DNA of 64,000 nucleotides from Paracoccaceae bacterium (GCA_014872875.1 WKFI01000014.1:62001-126000); one strand, 5' to 3'. Shown: positions 1 through 9,091, counted from the first letter of the stretch. The notes: generated by a model from the letters alone, not told the origin. Translations and numbers: made by a program.

Positions 1-6
1 AAAAGG

Positions 7-1014
7 TTATCCGTCATACACCTGTCCGCCCATCAGGGCAGATAGTTCCGCGTCAGCCGCATCCGTGTCAAGCGGCTGGGGCGTTTGCCGCATCGCCAGC
101 GCCCGTTCGGCCCGCTCCTGGGCGATCTCGGACATTTCTCCAGCGGCCCGGGCCGTTTCGGCCCGTTCGGCAAAGCTGCCATTGCAATGCAGGATCACGT
201 CACAGCCCGCGGCCAGCGCGGATTGTGACAGATCCGTCAAGGACCCGCTGAGAGCCTTCATCGAGATATCATCGGTCATGATCAGCCCGTCAAAGCCGAT
301 CTGGTTGCGGATCAGATCCATGACCACCGGTGACAGCGTGGCCGGAGCCGCATCAATCGCGTTATAAACCAGATGCGCGGTCATCCCCATGGGTAGGTCG
401 TTCAGTTGCCGAAACGCCTCGAAATCCGACTGGTCCAAGGTTTTTGCATCCAGGGTCACATGCGGCAGGTCATAATGGCTGTCCTGCGTCGCACGGCCAT
501 GACCGGGAATATGTTTCAACACCGGCAAGACGCCGCCATCCAGATGAGCCTGAGCCGTCGCGCGAGCCAAACCGGCCACAACTTCCGTGTTGCTGCCATA
601 ACAGCGGTTTCTGAGGAACGGATGAGTTTCCGCCTGGGCCAAATCAGCCATCGGTGCGCAGTTCGAATCTATTCCCAGATCATGCAGCTCATGTGCAATC
701 AGACGATAGCGCAGATACATGGCGCGCTCGGCAGCCGCTCCGGCGCGCTCCACATGCTCCAGCGGTGGCAGCCATTCTCGCGCAAGCGGTTGCCGCAACC
801 GCTGCACCCGTCCACCTTCCTGATCAATTGTGATCAGACAATCCCGGTCCACGGCTTCGCGAAAATCGGCGCATAAGGCACGGACCTGATCAGCACTCTC
901 GACATTGCGGGCAAACAAGATGAAGCCGAACGGGTTCACATCCCGAAACAGCGCTTTCTCCTCAGTCGTCAGGCGCAAGCCTTCGGCATCCAGAATGGTG
1001 GCCCCGAACCTCAC
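7..1014 (-). CDS. nagZ: Beta-N-acetylhexosaminidase NagZ (glycoside hydrolase family 3)
   Basis: 335 aa, the usual length for single-domain NagZ. It removes N-acetylglucosamine from anhydromuropeptides during cytoplasmic cell-wall recycling. The GH3 signatures are visible: IDQEGGRVQRL at residues 63–73, the KHIPGHGRATQDSH loop at 167–180 that holds the catalytic His of NagZ enzymes, and the nucleophile region MTDDISM near 246–252. There is no signal peptide, as expected for a cytosolic enzyme. Its ATG overlaps the stop codon of the upstream SPOR gene by 4 bp (ATGA), so the two are translationally coupled in an argS–SPOR–nagZ operon that continues beyond the left edge. Confidence 0.95.
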   Translation of the reverse strand: MRFGATILDAEGLRLTTEEKALFRDVNPFGFILFARNVESADQVRALCADFREAVDRDCLITIDQEGGRVQRLRQPLAREWLPPLEHVERAGAAAERAMYLRYRLIAHELHDLGIDSNCAPMADLAQAETHPFLRNRCYGSNTEVVAGLARATAQAHLDGGVLPVLKHIPGHGRATQDSHYDLPHVTLDAKTLDQSDFEAFRQLNDLPMGMTAHLVYNAIDAAPATLSPVVMDLIRNQIGFDGLIMTDDISMKALSGSLTDLSQSALAAGCDVILHCNGSFAERAETARAAGEMSEIAQERAERALAMRQTPQPLDTDAADAELSALMGGQVYDG

Positions 1015-2198
1015 CGCGTTGTCACCGGGATGCAGTCAGCCTTGCCCGCCACCAAGGCAGAGCAGAACCGGCGCGCATCGCTCAGATCATCAAAGCCCAT
1101 GGCCCGCAGCCGATAAAAGGTCCGCCCACCGCTGGAGGCCTTCTGGATCACTCGTTTCTTCCCGTCCAAGTAATCCCCGAACCGGCCGTTGAGACGCTCC
1201 CATTCCGAACGTGCAATCTCGGCGCTTTCATAGGCACCCAGCTGCGCCAGCCGAGTTCCGGCAGGTAGCGTGTCTGGATCCACATCCAAACTGGCCGAGG
1301 TGTCGGTCGCGCTTTGAACTGCGGCGGTTACCGCCTGCGATTGGGTCAGCCGCGCCGGACGAACAGTTGGACGCAGCGATCTTGCCACACCGGGCCCGGT
1401 CACCACGGCAGGTTGCGGCGTGGGCGTGGTGGTCAACTCAACCGGAGCCAATGGTTCCGGCTGCACGATCTCTGCAGGTGGCGGGGCAACGCTCTCGCCC
1501 TCGTCTTCGGCGGGGTCATCCAACAGCGACGGAACCCCATCGGTGAGTTCGCGCACCAGCGCATCGACCTGACCGTTTTGAAACGCTGCCAGAGCCTCGT
1601 CAGCCACGGCAGCAACCTGTTCAGCCTCGGCCTGAGTTTCCTGGATCGGTGCTGGAACAACCGGTTCGGCCGCATCGGACAAGCCCGCCGTATCATCTTC
1701 GGAAAGGGAAACCGGGCTTGGTGCCAGTGCCAGGCGATCGGCCGGCGCGGCAGCGGTTCCTTGTGCGGCAACCGCGTTCACGGCAAGACCCTGATGGTCA
1801 GCAGGTTTGCCGCCGGGATCAGCAGGCTGCACCCGCATGGGGCCTTCGATGGCGCGCACCACCGGAACGCCGCTGACATCCCGCATGACCAGCTTGTAGC
1901 CCCAGATTCCGATACCCACGACCAATGCCAGAGAGGCAACACCGCCCATCATGGTCACGACCCGAGCCCAGGACCCGTTCGCCGGCCCTGCTAGAGGTTC
2001 ATCGGCCAAGTCCTCCGGGTCGGGCTCGTCCCATGTCTGGTGAGACGCCTGATAGCTCTGCTCCATCGGATGCGTATAGTTGGCGAAAGGATAGGTGCCC
2101 GCATCCACATGACCGGAAACACCGTTTGACGTCCCACCCGTGGATACGGTTCCAAAGCCTGCACCATGCCCGGTGCGCGGCTGATCAAAATCTGCCAT
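1011..2198 (-). CDS. SPOR-domain, single-pass membrane protein
   Basis: 395 aa from the ATG at 2198, chosen because a GAGG ribosome site lies 7 nt upstream; a longer reading to 2270 lacks one. Order of parts: a polar N-terminal cytoplasmic segment (1–79), one membrane helix (about 80–104), a long Ala/Pro/Glu/Val-rich periplasmic linker, and a C-terminal SPOR domain (about 315–395, including AQLGAYESAEIARSEWERL and FYRLRAMGF). SPOR domains bind denuded glycan strands at division septa, so a role in cell division or wall remodelling is likely. Sitting between argS and nagZ fits a wall-recycling context. The linker is low complexity and should vary in length between relatives. Confidence 0.9.
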   Translation of the reverse strand: MADFDQPRTGHGAGFGTVSTGGTSNGVSGHVDAGTYPFANYTHPMEQSYQASHQTWDEPDPEDLADEPLAGPANGSWARVVTMMGGVASLALVVGIGIWGYKLVMRDVSGVPVVRAIEGPMRVQPADPGGKPADHQGLAVNAVAAQGTAAAPADRLALAPSPVSLSEDDTAGLSDAAEPVVPAPIQETQAEAEQVAAVADEALAAFQNGQVDALVRELTDGVPSLLDDPAEDEGESVAPPPAEIVQPEPLAPVELTTTPTPQPAVVTGPGVARSLRPTVRPARLTQSQAVTAAVQSATDTSASLDVDPDTLPAGTRLAQLGAYESAEIARSEWERLNGRFGDYLDGKKRVIQKASSGGRTFYRLRAMGFDDLSDARRFCSALVAGKADCIPVTTR

Positions 2199-2309
2199 GT
2201 CCGCCTCACTGCCCTTGCGCGCACCTGTCCGTGCGCCGGGTTCTCTTGCTGTCTGCCTCAGGCCGTTCATTGACGACCATACTGCGACCGGCGGTTCGGG
2301 CGTTATTGT

Positions 2310-4055
2310 TTAGCGCATCTCCTCCGCCGGAGTTACGCCCAGAATACCAAGACCTGCGGAAATGACAACGGAAACGGCACGGGCCAGCGCCATTTTTGCC
2401 TGTGTTGCAGCGGTGTTACCCTCATCGACGAAACGCAGTTCGGGCTTGTCCTTGCCCAGATGGTACAAACCGTGCAGTTCGCTCGCCAATTCGTACAGGT
2501 AAAAGGCCACTCGGTGCGGCTCGTTGGTGCGGGCTGCAATCTCGACCAGGCGTGGCCATTCGGCCAGCTTCTTGGCCACGGCCAGCTGGGCCGGATCCGT
2601 CACCTGCGACAAGTCCGCCGCCGCGATTGCGGCATCGGACACATCCATGCCTTCGGCCAGGGCCTTGCGCAGCGCCGAGCAAACCCGCGCGTTGGCGTAT
2701 TGCACGTAGAAGACCGGGTTGTCCTTGGATTGCTCAAGAACCTTGTCGAAATCGAAATCCAGCGGCGCGTCGTTCTTGCGGGTCAGCATGACGAAACGGG
2801 TCACGTCCGGTCCAACCTGATCCACGACATCGCGGAGGGTCACAAAGGTCCCTGCCCGTTTCGACATCTTGAACGGCTCACCGTTCTTGAACAGCTTCAC
2901 CAGTTGGGTCAGCTTGATGTCCAGCGGGGTCCGGCCATCGCTCAGGGCCGAGACAGCCGCCTTCATCCGCTTGACATAACCGCCATGGTCGGCGCCAAAC
3001 ACGTCGATCAGCAGATCGTAACCGCGGGTCACCTTGTCATAGTGATAGGCAATATCCGGCGCAAAATAGGTCCAGGCCCCATCGGATTTCTTGACCGGAC
3101 GGTCCACGTCATCGCCATGCTCGGTAGACTTGAACAGGGTTTGTTCGCGCGGCTCCCAGTCTTCGGGCTTCTTACCTTTCGGCGGCTCCAGCACACCTTC
3201 ATAGATCAGCCCCTTGCTCTCAAGGGACTCAAGCGCCGCTTCGATCCGGCCTGTGCCGTAAAGGGATTTTTCCGAATAGAACTTGTCCATCACCACACCC
3301 AGCGCGGCCAGATCCGCCCGGATCAGTTCCATCATCGCGTCGGTGGCATAGTTGCGAATTTCTTCCAGCCAGACGCTTTCGGGCTGCCCGACATAGGCGT
3401 CACCAACCTTGGCTTTGAGCGCCTCGCCAACTTCGATCAGGTAATCCCCGGGGTACGTGCCGTCCTCGAATGCGACCTCCTGCCCATGGGCCTCCAGATA
3501 CCGCAGGTATACCGAGCGCGCCAGAACATCGACCTGCGCACCGCCATCGTTGATGTAATATTCGCGCGTGACGTCATAGCCCGCAAAGTCCAGCAGAGAG
3601 GCCAGCGCGTCGCCAAACACCGCACCCCTTGTGTGACCCACATGCAAAGGACCGGTGGGGTTGGCCGAAACATATTCGACATTGACCTTCTTGCCCTGAC
3701 CAACGGTCGAACGCCCAAAGTCAGTACCTGCCGCCAGAACCGAGGTGATGACCCCCTGCCAGATACCCGGAGCAAGACGCAGGTTCAAAAAACCGGGCCC
3801 CGCCACATCAGCCGAGGTGATCCGATCATCCGACGCCAGCTTCTCGGCCAGCTTTTCGGCAATGTCGCGCGGTTTCTGCTTGGCCGGTTTCGCCAGCACC
3901 ATCGCCGCATTGGTCGCCATATCCCCATGCGCCGCATCGCGCGGCGGCTCGACAGCCACATTGGCAAAGTCCAGCCCTTCGGGCAGTGTGCCTTCGGCCA
4001 CCATGGCCTCCAGCGAAGCAATGACGAGAATACGGAAATCGGCAAAAAGGTTCAT
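2310..4055 (-). CDS. argS: Arginyl-tRNA synthetase
   Basis: 581 aa class I synthetase that charges tRNA-Arg. The N-terminal Add1 domain is followed by the HIGH-type motif HVGH at residues 138–141 inside [16 protein letters not shown], then KMSK at 396–399 ([13 protein letters not shown]), and the C-terminal helical anticodon-binding DALR domain with [13 protein letters not shown]. All catalytic signatures are intact and the length is normal. It is the first gene of a minus-strand operon followed after 111 bp by the SPOR-domain gene and then nagZ. Confidence 0.97.
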   Translation of the reverse strand: MNLFADFRILVIASLEAMVAEGTLPEGLDFANVAVEPPRDAAHGDMATNAAMVLAKPAKQKPRDIAEKLAEKLASDDRITSADVAGPGFLNLRLAPGIWQGVITSVLAAGTDFGRSTVGQGKKVNVEYVSANPTGPLHVGHTRGAVFGDALASLLDFAGYDVTREYYINDGGAQVDVLARSVYLRYLEAHGQEVAFEDGTYPGDYLIEVGEALKAKVGDAYVGQPESVWLEEIRNYATDAMMELIRADLAALGVVMDKFYSEKSLYGTGRIEAALESLESKGLIYEGVLEPPKGKKPEDWEPREQTLFKSTEHGDDVDRPVKKSDGAWTYFAPDIAYHYDKVTRGYDLLIDVFGADHGGYVKRMKAAVSALSDGRTPLDIKLTQLVKLFKNGEPFKMSKRAGTFVTLRDVVDQVGPDVTRFVMLTRKNDAPLDFDFDKVLEQSKDNPVFYVQYANARVCSALRKALAEGMDVSDAAIAAADLSQVTDPAQLAVAKKLAEWPRLVEIAARTNEPHRVAFYLYELASELHGLYHLGKDKPELRFVDEGNTAATQAKMALARAVSVVISAGLGILGVTPAEEMR

Positions 4056-4164
4056 GTCAGGCGTCCCATAGGTTCAGCGGGGAATTACCATGCCCAGCCC
4101 AAGGGTCAACAGGCGTGAATGCAAAAGCTGCGGCTCAAAACGACCTTGGCCGCAAAGTACAATG

Positions 4165-4464
4165 TCAGACGACCGTTTCGCTCTGCAGCTGCTCCACACC
4201 CCAAGCCCGGATCTGATAGCGACGCAGACCAGGCACATGGTAAGGATCGTTATGGATCAGGCGCACCACACTCTCGCGGCTGTCGGCTTCCACCGTCCAG
4301 ATTGCGCCGGGAAAATCCTGCATAGGCTGCAGGCCCAGATCGCCGCCAATATCCAACTCGGGATGCAGGCTGACAAACGCCACATGGGCGCGCCGACGCG
4401 ATTTGTCAGCACGGATCCGCCCCATTTCAGGCGCATCCTGGAATGTCACGGTCCAGCTGGTCAT
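4165..4464 (-). CDS. YciI-like protein
   Basis: 99 aa from the ATG at 4464 (a TTG at 4482 would add six residues; neither start has a strong ribosome site). The sequence has the YciI/YCII-type alpha-beta ferredoxin fold pattern: an early strand with FVSLHPELD, a GAIWTVEADSRESVVRL segment and an H-N-D-P-Y-H turn that corresponds to the conserved D-P-Y/F motif of the family. YciI proteins are small and mostly of unknown function; some are chlorite-dismutase-like or muconolactone-isomerase-like. It stands between dgt and argS on the same strand. Function is not predictable from sequence. Confidence 0.75.
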   Translation of the reverse strand: MTSWTVTFQDAPEMGRIRADKSRRRAHVAFVSLHPELDIGGDLGLQPMQDFPGAIWTVEADSRESVVRLIHNDPYHVPGLRRYQIRAWGVEQLQSETVV

Positions 4465-4557
4465 GAATCCGGCGTCGCTCAAAACGCCGCCAGTTCATAG
4501 GGCCAGTTCCATCCAAAAAATAAAACCAGACAGACTTACCTGTTCCGGATCAGCGCC

Positions 4558-5703
4558 TTATCGCTCAACACCGATCAGCCGATCATGCAGTTGCAGGGCA
4601 AACCTGTCAGTCATCCCCGCGATATAGTCCGACACCAATCGCGCCAACTGCAGTTCCCCATCGGCCTCCCGAATATCGCCGTGCCACCGTTCGGGCATCT
4701 CCAACGGGTTCTGCAGAAAATAGGGAAAGAGGGCTTCGACGACCTTGGCCACTTCTTCCCGCTTCACCATGACAGATGGCGCCCGATACATGCGCGAAAA
4801 CAGGAACTCCCGGATTTGCTTCAGATCCTGCCGCAGCGGTTTTGAAAACTGCACCACCGGCGCGCCATTGGCACGAACCTCTTCCACGCTAGCCGCGCCT
4901 GATTCCGTCAGAAGCCCCCGCGACGTGCTGATGACATCCGAAACCATTACACCAAAAACGCGCCGTAACGCCTCGTGTCGTCTACGATTTTCGTCCAAGT
5001 CCGGGTATTTTCCGTCCACCTCGGCATAGCAATCTCTTACGATTGGCAACTGCTCGACCTCCGCGTCTGTAAACAGCCCGGCGCGCAGCCCGTCGTGCAG
5101 ATCGTGATTGTTATAGGCAATATCATCTGACAGGGCCGCAACCTGCGCCTCTGCACTGGCATGTGTATGCAGTTCAAGGTCAAAGGCGGCGTTGCATTCG
5201 CCCAGGGCCCAAGGGAGCTCACCAACAACTGGACCATTGTGTTTTGCAATGGCTTCAAGGGTTTCCCAGGTCAAGTTCAACCCATCGAACTCGGCATAAT
5301 GCTTCTCCAGACAGGTTACGATCCGGATCGCCTGGGCGTTATGATCAAACCCGCCGTAAGGCTGCATCAGCGCGTGCAGCGCGTCCTCTCCGGTATGGCC
5401 GAACGGTGTGTGCCCCAGATCATGGGCCAGAGCCACCGCCTCGGTCAGTTCCTGGTTCAAGCCCAAAGCACCTGCGATGGTGCGCGCCACTTGTGCCACC
5501 TCGATGGAATGAGTCAGACGGGTGCGATAATTGTCACCTTCATGTTCCACAAAGACCTGTGTCTTGTGCTTCAACCGTCGAAACGCCGAGGCATGAATGA
5601 TCCGATCCCGATCCCTTTGAAAGCACGACCGAAAGTTGCTTTCCTCTTCGGGGACCAACCGGCCCCGCGCGCGATTGGGGTCTGACGCATAAGGCGCATG
5701 CAT
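4558..5703 (-). CDS. dgt: Deoxyguanosinetriphosphate triphosphohydrolase-like HD protein
   Basis: 381 aa. HD-superfamily dNTP triphosphohydrolase: the metal ligands H65 (TRLTHSIEVAQVAR), H94–D95 (ALAHDLGHTPFGHTGEDAL) and D194 (SDDIAYNNHD) are all present. The family hydrolyses dNTPs to deoxynucleosides and triphosphate and is thought to help balance dNTP pools. The length and motif spacing match the shorter type-2 dGTPase-like clade common in alphaproteobacteria rather than the 505-aa enzyme of E. coli. It is divergent from erpA, with a 92-bp spacer that must hold both promoters. Confidence 0.92.
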   Translation of the reverse strand: MHAPYASDPNRARGRLVPEEESNFRSCFQRDRDRIIHASAFRRLKHKTQVFVEHEGDNYRTRLTHSIEVAQVARTIAGALGLNQELTEAVALAHDLGHTPFGHTGEDALHALMQPYGGFDHNAQAIRIVTCLEKHYAEFDGLNLTWETLEAIAKHNGPVVGELPWALGECNAAFDLELHTHASAEAQVAALSDDIAYNNHDLHDGLRAGLFTDAEVEQLPIVRDCYAEVDGKYPDLDENRRRHEALRRVFGVMVSDVISTSRGLLTESGAASVEEVRANGAPVVQFSKPLRQDLKQIREFLFSRMYRAPSVMVKREEVAKVVEALFPYFLQNPLEMPERWHGDIREADGELQLARLVSDYIAGMTDRFALQLHDRLIGVER

Positions 5704-5795
5704 TGGTAATCTTTTCCTTCAGCAAATCTTGTCGCCTGCCTTGCACCTTTCTATATAATACATTCCGTCGCAATGAGTTTTGGAGCCACCCAGCC

Positions 5796-6119
5796 ATGAT
5801 GCTGCCCCCGAAAGTGACCGAACGTGCTTTTGAACGCCTGGCCGAGATCGGAGCCGCCGATCAGGGACAGGCCCTGCGTGTCGCCGTCGAAGGCGGTGGC
5901 TGTTCCGGCTTTCAATATGAGATTGCGCTGGACGCCCCGAAAGAGGACGATCTGATCCTCGAAGGACAGGGCGAAAAGGTCGTCGTTGACGCCATCTCCC
6001 TACCCTTTCTTGAGAATGCCGTGATCGACTTTACCGAAGAACTGATCGGCGCCCGGTTTGTCATCGACAATCCGAACGCCTCTTCGTCCTGCGGCTGCGG
6101 GACCTCTTTTTCGATGTGA
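5796..6119 (+). CDS. erpA: HesB/IscA-type iron–sulfur carrier ErpA
   Basis: 107 aa from ATG-ATG at 5796; an in-frame extension to 5703 would overlap dgt and has no family support. A-type carrier that delivers Fe–S clusters to apo-enzymes. The three cluster-ligating cysteines are present: C36 in GGGCSGFQY and the C99-G-C101 pair in SSSCGCGTSF, with the 62-residue spacing typical of the family. It is a single gene facing the convergent EamA transporter, whose stop codon lies 2 bp from its own. Confidence 0.92.
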   Translation: MMLPPKVTERAFERLAEIGAADQGQALRVAVEGGGCSGFQYEIALDAPKEDDLILEGQGEKVVVDAISLPFLENAVIDFTEELIGARFVIDNPNASSSCGCGTSFSM

Positions 6120-6120
6120 G

Positions 6121-7065
6121 TTAAGGGTCGGTTTGCATCCGGCCGGGCGCTTTGACCTTGGTGGATTTCAAACTTGGGAACAGCGGCGCGCGCTGATCTT
6201 CGGGAGTGAACTGGTCCCAGACCAGGAACATGCCCGACGCCACAACGATGGCCACTCCCAGATAGGTGCCCGCCGCCGGAAATTCGCCAAAGAAAACAGC
6301 CCCCAGCAGCACCATCCACACGAATTGCAGGTTCATCAGCGGTGTCACCACATAGGCCGCCAACAACCGCAGCGCTATAACCACCAGCCAGCGCGCGCCG
6401 AACAACAGCGCAGCATAAGCGACGACCCAGCCCAGATCACTGGGCGGCATCGGTTTCCAGACAAAAGGCAGCGCCACGCCCATGGTCACGAAAATCGCAA
6501 GATTTGGGTAAAACACCTGAGCCAGCGCGTTGGTTTCGAACTTGCCGATATAGCGCGCCATGATCATGGAAAACGTGCCAAAGATAACAGCGCCAAAGGC
6601 AAATCCGTGCCCCCAGCCCAAGCTTGCGACCCCGGCCGGGAACAGGCAAGCCACACCGACAAAGCCTGCACCCAGAGCCATCCACGCAGTAGACCGGACG
6701 CTTTCGCCCAGGACCAGCCCCGACATCAGTCCTGCCAGCAATGGCATCAATCCGACGAACAGGAACACATCAGCAAAGGGCAACAGCTTGAACGCATAAA
6801 AGAAACAGACCGCCGCCAACACCGTGGCCCCGGCCCGCAGCGCCATGGCGCGTGGGCAGCTGGTCTTGAAACCTTTGAGTTGCGACGGGTGCCGATCGAC
6901 AGCAAGGCTCAGCCCCACCACGATCAGACCCGACAGGCAAAAAAGTTGTGGGGCGGCATAGCCACCCGCAATCAGTTTTGTGATCGCATCCGCCGATGAA
7001 ATCAGCGCGGTATATATTATGACCAGCCCGGCACCCAGGATCGCATTCCGATAGGTGGTGTTCAT
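6121..7065 (-). CDS. EamA/DMT-family transporter in the repeat-protein operon
   Basis: 314 aa with ten predicted membrane segments in two repeated halves, the layout of the drug/metabolite transporter superfamily (EamA). Substrates in this family range from amino acids and nucleosides to metabolites; nothing here fixes one. The ATG overlaps the stop codon of the upstream unknown 359-aa gene (ATGA at 7062–7065), so the two are translationally coupled and probably function together. The C-terminus is a short Lys/Arg-containing cytoplasmic tail. In context it could export or import a small product linked to the repeat protein encoded first in the operon; that is inference only. Confidence 0.88.
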   Translation of the reverse strand: MNTTYRNAILGAGLVIIYTALISSADAITKLIAGGYAAPQLFCLSGLIVVGLSLAVDRHPSQLKGFKTSCPRAMALRAGATVLAAVCFFYAFKLLPFADVFLFVGLMPLLAGLMSGLVLGESVRSTAWMALGAGFVGVACLFPAGVASLGWGHGFAFGAVIFGTFSMIMARYIGKFETNALAQVFYPNLAIFVTMGVALPFVWKPMPPSDLGWVVAYAALLFGARWLVVIALRLLAAYVVTPLMNLQFVWMVLLGAVFFGEFPAAGTYLGVAIVVASGMFLVWDQFTPEDQRAPLFPSLKSTKVKAPGRMQTDP

Positions 7066-8141
7066 ACCATCATTCCTCCGTTCAGACCGGTGCGCGCAAA
7101 CCCTGCGAAAAAGCTTTCGAACTTGTCACTGCTCATTTGTGCTTCGGTCAGAATGTCGTGGCCAATCTCACTCAGCGCACTTTCCACATGCGGGCGCATC
7201 GAGTTCCAATCGTCGCTTCGTGCCTCTTCCAGCTTGAACATGGCCTCCGACATTTCGCGCAGCGGTGCGGCATAGGCTGCTGCTCGGGTAAAGGCCATCT
7301 TGTCGAACTCAGCCGGTTTCACGAAACTGTCACGCCCCGATACCGACATCAGCCAGTTACAGACGAAGTAGTCATGATAGTCATCCTGCGGGCTGACATG
7401 CGCGCCCGTGGTGATGGTGAATCGGTGTGTTTCCCGCTCCAGCCAGCTTTCCCAGATCTGCGAGGGCTCCTGCCCGGCAAACCGCAAGGCAATGCAGATT
7501 TCCGAGAGCAGATCCGCGTTCTGGTCCAGATAGGCCAAGATCCCAGCATATTCGAGACTGGTAATCGCCGCCGACGCCAGCTCCGGGTCCCGGCGTCCAT
7601 ATTCAGACAGGTAAAACACGATATGGGTAAGTTCGTATGCCGCTTTCTTATTTGGCATCGAAAAGGTTTCCGAACGGTTGATGAACCGGTGCAGGCGTTC
7701 GTCCAGCCCGTCATCCCATTCCTGCGATCGCACATCACGGCGCGCCAGCAGCCTGCGGGCTTCGCCGCGTTGCAGATCGGACAGTTCGGCTTCGGCCAGA
7801 CCCTGGGCGTGAACCCATTCCGCCAGGGCCGCCCCTTTGGTTCCTTCCATCCCAAGGTCTTCCAGATCCAGACAGATCGACAAAAGGAAGCGGTAGTATT
7901 GCGGGAAAAAGCCCAGACGCTTTTCCACCTGCTTGTAGAACCCTTCATGCGGGGCCAGCGTATCCGCGTCCAGCGCCGTGCCCGTACACTCGAGGATATT
8001 CAGAAGTTCGGCATTTTCCTTGAGCCAGAAGACATCGTCTCCGAACCGGCGATGCTGGGCAAAGCTGGCAATCAAGGCGGCGTGACGATCACGCTTGCTT
8101 TGACGCTGGGACGGAACGTTCAGGCGAATGACATTCGACAT
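7062..8141 (-). CDS. Conserved-looking helical protein of unknown function, partner of the repeat protein
   Basis: 359 aa from the ATG at 8141 (an AGAGGA site lies upstream; an alternative ATG at 8162 adds seven residues). I do not recognise a named enzyme domain. The sequence is strongly alpha-helical, without signal peptide or membrane segment, and starts MSNVIRLN. Distinct motifs are YELTHIVFYLSEYGRRDPEL about mid-protein, LLSEICIALRFAG and DDYHDYFVCNWL. The T-H-x-x-F-Y-L-x-x-Y-G pattern followed by a D-Y-H motif resembles metal- or ligand-binding residues lining helical toroids, but this is a guess. It lies 71 bp after the repeat-protein gene and overlaps the transporter start, so all three form one operon. 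Confidence 0.8.
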   Translation of the reverse strand: MSNVIRLNVPSQRQSKRDRHAALIASFAQHRRFGDDVFWLKENAELLNILECTGTALDADTLAPHEGFYKQVEKRLGFFPQYYRFLLSICLDLEDLGMEGTKGAALAEWVHAQGLAEAELSDLQRGEARRLLARRDVRSQEWDDGLDERLHRFINRSETFSMPNKKAAYELTHIVFYLSEYGRRDPELASAAITSLEYAGILAYLDQNADLLSEICIALRFAGQEPSQIWESWLERETHRFTITTGAHVSPQDDYHDYFVCNWLMSVSGRDSFVKPAEFDKMAFTRAAAYAAPLREMSEAMFKLEEARSDDWNSMRPHVESALSEIGHDILTEAQMSSDKFESFFAGFARTGLNGGMMV

Positions 8142-8212
8142 AGGTTTGCTTTCCTCTTTCAAATGGTGCGCCCGAAACGCCCCGTATCCAACTTCAATGG
8201 GTGTCCCGCGGA

Positions 8213-8857
8213 TCAGCTGCCCGAGGTGAACATGTGGGTGCCATCACCCAGGTCGGTGGTCGCGACCTTGGCGGGGGCCGAACCGCTGGTGAACATTTGG
8301 GTCCCTTCACCGGCAGCCGCTTCGGCGCTGGTGGTGAAGAGCTGCACGCAGTCGCCAACCTTGGCATCGCTGCCAGCCTTGGGGGCCGAACCACTGGTGA
8401 ACATGTGGACGCCTTCACCTTTGGTTGCGTCAGAACCCGATGCTTCTGCCGACGTGGTGAACATCTGTACGCCTTCGCCGGCCTGAGCGTCTGCCGAAAC
8501 CTGCGGAGCCGAACCCGAGGTGAACATATGGATGCCATCGCCGGTCACAGCGTCGGATCCCGAAGCTTCGGCACTGGTGGTGAACATTTGAACACCCTCT
8601 CCGGCCTGAGCATTTGCAGTTGCTTGCGGAGCAGAGCCCGAGGTGAACAGCTGTACCAGCTCGCCGTTCAAAGCTGTCGTGTTTGCCGACGGAGCAGAGC
8701 CGGAGGTGAACATCTCGACAGCTTCACCTGAAATGGCCGCGGTGGAAGCTTTGGGCATAGAGCCGGAGGTGAACAACATTGTGGCATCGCCGTCCAAGGC
8801 ATCTGCTCCCATCACTGGCGCGGAGCCGGATGTGAACATGGCTGTGCCTTCCCCGTC
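8213..8857 (-). repeat. Tandem coding repeats (60–63 bp units, 123-bp super-repeat)
   Basis: Eleven in-frame units inside the repeat protein. Units alternate between the FTSGSAP and FTTSAEA types, giving a 41-codon super-repeat across residues about 109–205. Copies of the same peptide unit differ mainly at third codon positions, so the array is old and kept by protein-level selection rather than being a recent slippage product. Confidence 0.9.
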
Positions 8858-8926
8858 AAACAGGCTGCGTGCCTCATCGGTGGTGAGAATGGCGTCGATG
8901 GCGTAAACTTTGAGTTGAGCGTTCAT
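8213..8926 (-). CDS. Eleven-unit MFTSGS repeat protein
   Basis: 237 aa from the ATG at 8926, preceded by GGGGA; a reading to 8962 adds 12 unlikely residues. Residues 1–23 form a non-repeated head (MNAQLKVYAIDAILTTDEAR...). Residues 24–237 are eleven units of 20–21 aa (one of 15) with consensus G-E/D-G-x-x-M/L-F-T-S-G-S-A-P. The central Phe is at 31, 52, 73, 94, 115, 135, 156, 176, 197, 212 and 233. Units at 115, 156 and 197 carry the variant FTTSAEA, exactly 41 residues apart. The protein ends directly after the last FTSGS. No signal peptide, no membrane segment and one Cys (193). Function unknown: possible multi-core peptide precursor or a beta-solenoid. First gene of an operon with an unknown helical protein and a DMT transporter. 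Confidence 0.85.
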   Translation of the reverse strand: MNAQLKVYAIDAILTTDEARSLFDGEGTAMFTSGSAPVMGADALDGDATMLFTSGSMPKASTAAISGEAVEMFTSGSAPSANTTALNGELVQLFTSGSAPQATANAQAGEGVQMFTTSAEASGSDAVTGDGIHMFTSGSAPQVSADAQAGEGVQMFTTSAEASGSDATKGEGVHMFTSGSAPKAGSDAKVGDCVQLFTTSAEAAAGEGTQMFTSGSAPAKVATTDLGDGTHMFTSGS

Positions 8927-9027
8927 GGTTGCAGTCCCCAGTTGTGAAGTTGATCGCCCCATAACGCTTGCACCCTAAAGGCGATCCGAAAAGCGCTTTT
9001 TCTACTTTGGCGTGTCTACTGGCTGAC

Positions 9028-9036
9028 TTATCCACA
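9028..9036 (+). promoter_or_regulatory. Perfect DnaA box (TTATCCACA)
   Basis: Exact match to the strongest DnaA box consensus. It lies just downstream of the predicted start point of the repeat-protein operon (minus strand) in an AT-rich spacer. A second perfect box lies 76 bp away at 9104–9112. Confidence 0.6.
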
Positions 9037-9049
9037 TTAAGAAAATTGA

Positions 9050-9077
9050 ATAGTAATTTGACTCAAAATCTAAACAA
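9050..9077 (-). promoter_or_regulatory. Candidate sigma-70 promoter of the repeat operon
   Basis: On the minus strand a -35 TTGTTT (9077–9072) and a -10 TACTAT (9055–9050) are separated by 16 bp. Transcription would begin near 9043, giving a leader of about 117 nt before the ATG at 8926. The spacing is slightly short, so confidence is moderate. Confidence 0.4.
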
Positions 9078-9091
9078 CTGACTCTGTTTAG
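9070..9091. promoter_or_regulatory. 22-bp palindrome overlapping the -35 element
   Basis: Perfect inverted repeat CTAAACA–8 bp–TGTTTAG. It overlaps the candidate -35 region of the repeat operon and sits between the two DnaA boxes, the usual place for a repressor or activator operator. The regulator is unknown. Confidence 0.5.

Noticed and set aside
2460-4118. 552-codon plus-strand frame opposite argS
   Set aside because: Complete shadow of argS in GC-rich DNA; the argS protein has all family motifs and this frame has none.
8213-8857. CRISPR-like repeat array
   Set aside because: The repeats are in-frame codons with no unique spacers, and the copies are diverged at third positions; it is a coding repeat.
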